NCBI GenBank assembly: GCA_037441525.1
Contig: JBBISA010000090.1
Location: 1 to 8,059, forward strand
Direction of reading: 5' to 3'
DNA from: SKVR01 sp037441525
GTDB taxonomy: Bacteria > Bacteroidota > Bacteroidia > Bacteroidales > UBA7960
Length of the DNA: 8,059 bases
Shown here: positions 5,877-8,059 of the stretch, piece by piece
Layout of the letters: every line of letters starts with the position of its first letter
Position numbering within the stretch: position 1 is the stretch's first letter
Position numbers and translations under genes: made by a program
The notes under the pieces: model-generated
Seen by the model: only the letters and a program-made list of their open reading frames with translations
Told to the model about the DNA's origin: nothing
Database searches by the model: none

Positions 5877-7283
5877 TTAACACCGGGGTTTATCCTTAGG
5901 GTTTTTAGTATTGGTGTTGACAAGTTTTTCTGAAAGGTTTCTATGTAATAAGATGGTAAAAGCAGAACCTTTGCTAATTTCACTTTTAACGAGGAGTTTT
6001 CCTTTATGCCTTTCAATAATGGCCTTTACCAGCGATAACCCTATTCCTGCTCCCTCAATGGCAATGGCATTCTCTGCCCGGTAAAACTCTTCAAAAATAT
6101 GCTGGATGTCATCTGAAGAAATCCCCAGACCAGAGTCCTCTACGGTTAAAATAATGGTTTCTTTAAAGTGCCTGATCTTAAGTTTAACTGTGCCGTTTTC
6201 TGGAGTATACTTTATTGCGTTGCTTACAAGGTTTATTATTGCTTCTTTAATTGAAACCCTGATGCCCTGCATAATGATTTCGTCAACCGGCTTTTCAAGA
6301 GTATATACCAGTCCTTTGTCGCTGGCTTTCTGGCTCATCTGTTCAAAGACCTGCTCTGCCAGTTCGGTAAAATTAAACCGTTTAACATCAAAGCGATTAT
6401 TCAGGCGCATCGAAGTAAGGCTGAGAAGATCATCAATGAAATTCATCAATTTGTGGGTTCGGTTGAATGCTTTTTCAACAAAATCAGCATTTTTCACATC
6501 CACGGGTGCCAGAATCTGCTGTTTTACCACAGATAATGAACTTGAAATCGACGAAAGGTCGCTTTTTATGTTGTGGGTTACTCTGTAAACATATTCATTC
6601 TTTATCTTATCCTGGGCCAGCAAGTCTTCATTTGCCCGTTTTAGCTCGAGGCGGGCCGAGCGCATACGTTGAGCCAAGGTAATGGTGAAATACATGATGA
6701 GCAAACTTGTTAATATAAAAACTGATATTGTAAAAACCAGGTAATGCAGATTGCTGAATAGATTCAGTGAAATAGAGTTGCTTAGAGGATAGTGATTCAG
6801 AATACCAAAATATACCAACATAGATGATGATAACAATAACCCCATCGCCCAGACTGAAAGCAATATGGCCCCTCTTACCGGAAGGATCATGCTCGAGATT
6901 ATGATGTGAAAAACGTAAAACAGGATGGCCGGATTTTCTATTCCTCCCGAAAAATGTATCATAACAGTAAGAATCAGAAAGTCAATCCCAATCTGCCAAT
7001 GTAAATTTATTAAAGCTTTTTTTTCCTGAATTTCAGGATCTTTATTTTTTAATTTTTTGATATATATGTAATAAAGTATGTTTGCCAACAACAAGGCCAG
7101 CGATGAAAAAATGAGTTTTGCATATTCGAGCGAAAGAATTTCAATGAAAGTTGCTGCATTAATTGCCAACAGCGAACTTAGTGCAATAAGCCATCTCGCT
7201 TTTATAAGCCAACGGGCCTGCAATATGCTCCTGTCTGAAAATTTTGATTGTACAAAATTATGCTGCTTCTTAAAAAAGTCCAT
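5877..7283 (-). CDS. Six-TM sensor histidine kinase with a RegB-like GGxxNP loop
   Basis: A 468-residue membrane histidine kinase. About six hydrophobic segments fill residues 30-205 (roughly 30-50, 54-76, 97-111, 119-134, 138-160, 178-204). There is no HAMP, PAS or large periplasmic domain, so the stimulus is probably sensed in or near the membrane. Between segments 3 and 4 lies FSGGIENPA (111-119), close to the GGxxNPF loop linked to ubiquinone sensing in RegB/PrrB. A short coiled linker (205-228) leads to the HisKA helix with phospho-acceptor His237 in RVTHNIKSDLSS, followed by Asn instead of the usual Glu/Asp. The ATPase domain is complete: N box NLVSNAIKYTPENG (351-364), G1 VEDSGLGI (381-388), F box FEEFYRAENA (397-406), G2 GAGIGLSLVKAI (411-422). 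It follows the response regulator by 76 bp and precedes citrate synthase by 35 bp. The partner is likely that regulator; the signal is unknown. Confidence 0.9.
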   Translation of the reverse strand: MDFFKKQHNFVQSKFSDRSILQARWLIKARWLIALSSLLAINAATFIEILSLEYAKLIFSSLALLLANILYYIYIKKLKNKDPEIQEKKALINLHWQIGIDFLILTVMIHFSGGIENPAILFYVFHIIISSMILPVRGAILLSVWAMGLLLSSSMLVYFGILNHYPLSNSISLNLFSNLHYLVFTISVFILTSLLIMYFTITLAQRMRSARLELKRANEDLLAQDKIKNEYVYRVTHNIKSDLSSISSSLSVVKQQILAPVDVKNADFVEKAFNRTHKLMNFIDDLLSLTSMRLNNRFDVKRFNFTELAEQVFEQMSQKASDKGLVYTLEKPVDEIIMQGIRVSIKEAIINLVSNAIKYTPENGTVKLKIRHFKETIILTVEDSGLGISSDDIQHIFEEFYRAENAIAIEGAGIGLSLVKAIIERHKGKLLVKSEISKGSAFTILLHRNLSEKLVNTNTKNPKDKPRC

Positions 7284-7359
7284 CCTGCTCTTTGTGCTTT
7301 TAATTGGCTGACATATTGAGATTTTTTTCTTGTCCGGTTTAGTTATGGTGAGATAATTG

Positions 7360-7845
7360 CTAATCTAAAAATCTTCGGATTTCGTTTAACAGTTTTGTAT
7401 CAACTTCAGATTTTCCAACAAACGCATCCAAGGGGAGCACAACAGGCCTGCCCTCTTCATCAAAATATTCAATAGCAAGATCGTTTTCTCCATCGCTGAT
7501 TTTAAGCACCTTGGTTATTTCGAAATCATCCCTGGTCCGCATTTCACGATAGAAGTCAATCAGATGATTGCTAATGCTGTAGGTTACTATGCCAGTGAGC
7601 ATAATAATGGGAACATGTTTAAGCTGAGGATTTTGTCTGAATTTCTGATGCAACTCAAAGCCCGAAAACTCCCTTTCCATATTCACATCAAGTATTACCA
7701 GGTCGGGATTTACCTCAAGGGCTTTTTCGAGAGCATGTGCACTGGAGTTGCATGATTCAACATGAAAATTGTTGTGCATTAGAATTACTTTTTGCGAATC
7801 AAGGAAATCTTTGTCATCATCAACCATAAAAATTGTTTTCTTCAT
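7360..7845 (-). CDS. Single-domain response regulator with a long insert before the conserved lysine
   Basis: A 161-residue receiver (REC) protein without an output domain. It shows the acidic pocket MVDDDKDF (Asp9-Asp11), the phospho-acceptor Asp53 in LVILDVNM, and Thr84 in PIIMLTG. The next expected landmark, the conserved lysine after strand 5, appears only at Lys145 (PLDAFVGKSEV), 61 residues after Thr84 where about 20 is usual. The extra stretch (about 86-135) is polar and acidic (DDFEI, SDGEND, YFDEEGRP) and is neither a known DNA-binding nor an enzymatic domain that I recognise. The lysine is followed by Ser instead of the usual Pro. The gene leads the minus-strand cluster, with the histidine kinase 76 bp downstream, so it is the probable phosphorylation partner. 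It presumably acts by protein contact, not DNA binding. ATG 7845 starts directly at strand 1. There is no clear Shine-Dalgarno. Confidence 0.88.
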   Translation of the reverse strand: MKKTIFMVDDDKDFLDSQKVILMHNNFHVESCNSSAHALEKALEVNPDLVILDVNMEREFSGFELHQKFRQNPQLKHVPIIMLTGIVTYSISNHLIDFYREMRTRDDFEITKVLKISDGENDLAIEYFDEEGRPVVLPLDAFVGKSEVDTKLLNEIRRFLD

Positions 7846-8059
7846 CGGTTTCGGGGTTTAGAATTATACTTTTCTTCCGTAATATTAGCTATAAACTTAT
7901 TAAAACTCTATTTGTTTTTCCTTGCCAATGTTATCTTTTATAATTGCATTTTATACCTGTTCCCCCGGTCAGAATAAATTGTAATTTACAACCACACAAG
8001 CGCTTTTTGGTTTAACCCCCTATTCTTTGGACAGATTTTTCAAAAAGGTTTAGGACGTT
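7846..8059. other. Upstream region of the response regulator operon
   Basis: This AT-rich sequence runs to the window edge with no supportable gene. It should contain the promoter of the minus-strand regulator-kinase-citrate synthase cluster. On that strand I see TAnnTTTG-like words such as TAACATTG and TAAGTTTA, but none has a TTTG at 19-21 bp, so I do not call a promoter. A 13-bp palindrome, TTGTAATTTACAA, lies at 7979-7991, about 134 bp before the regulator start. Confidence 0.45.

Noticed and set aside
6106..6588. Plus-strand open frame of 160 codons opposite the histidine kinase
   Set aside because: It is antisense to the conserved ATPase and HisKA region, whose codon constraint explains the open frame.

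Overview
The window looks like a stretch of a Bacteroidota chromosome, most likely a Bacteroidales-type environmental lineage. This is inferred from moderate-to-low GC, the near absence of Shine-Dalgarno sequences before the genes, a promoter of the TTTG / TAnnTTTG kind in front of arsR, and a FISUMP-domain (Fibrobacter succinogenes major paralogous domain) lipoprotein remnant. No rRNA, tRNA, CRISPR array or insertion sequence was seen.

Layout. (1) Positions 1-1217 are a gene graveyard on the minus strand. A FISUMP lipoprotein pseudogene (526-1217) carries three in-frame stops and one frameshift. Further downstream (about 40-131) lies a possible, much more decayed trace of a second copy. (2) Positions 1529-4426 are a plus-strand arsenic resistance operon: promoter and twin ArsR boxes, then arsR, arsC (thioredoxin-coupled type), arsM and acr3. 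The first three genes are intact. The efflux pump gene acr3 has a frameshift and an in-frame TGA, although both halves are well preserved. (3) Positions 4489-7845 are a minus-strand, head-to-tail cluster running from a single-domain response regulator through a six-TM sensor histidine kinase to a citrate synthase. It converges on the arsenic operon with only 62 bp between stop codons.

How the genes work together. In the ars operon, ArsR would repress from two palindromes at and just after the promoter, ArsC would reduce arsenate to arsenite, ArsM would methylate arsenite, and Acr3 would normally export arsenite. With acr3 broken, methylation (or a pump elsewhere in the genome) would have to carry detoxification. 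In the second cluster a membrane kinase with a RegB/PrrB-like GGxxNP loop and a receiver with an unusually long insert sit directly upstream of citrate synthase. This suggests redox or respiratory-state signalling tied to entry into the TCA cycle, but that link is inference from gene order only.

I did not find a clearly new multi-gene system. The points most worth a second look are the two-lesion acr3, the unusual receiver domain, the quinone-site-like motif in the kinase, the kinase/citrate synthase pairing, and the 8-bp tandem repeat between arsR and arsC.
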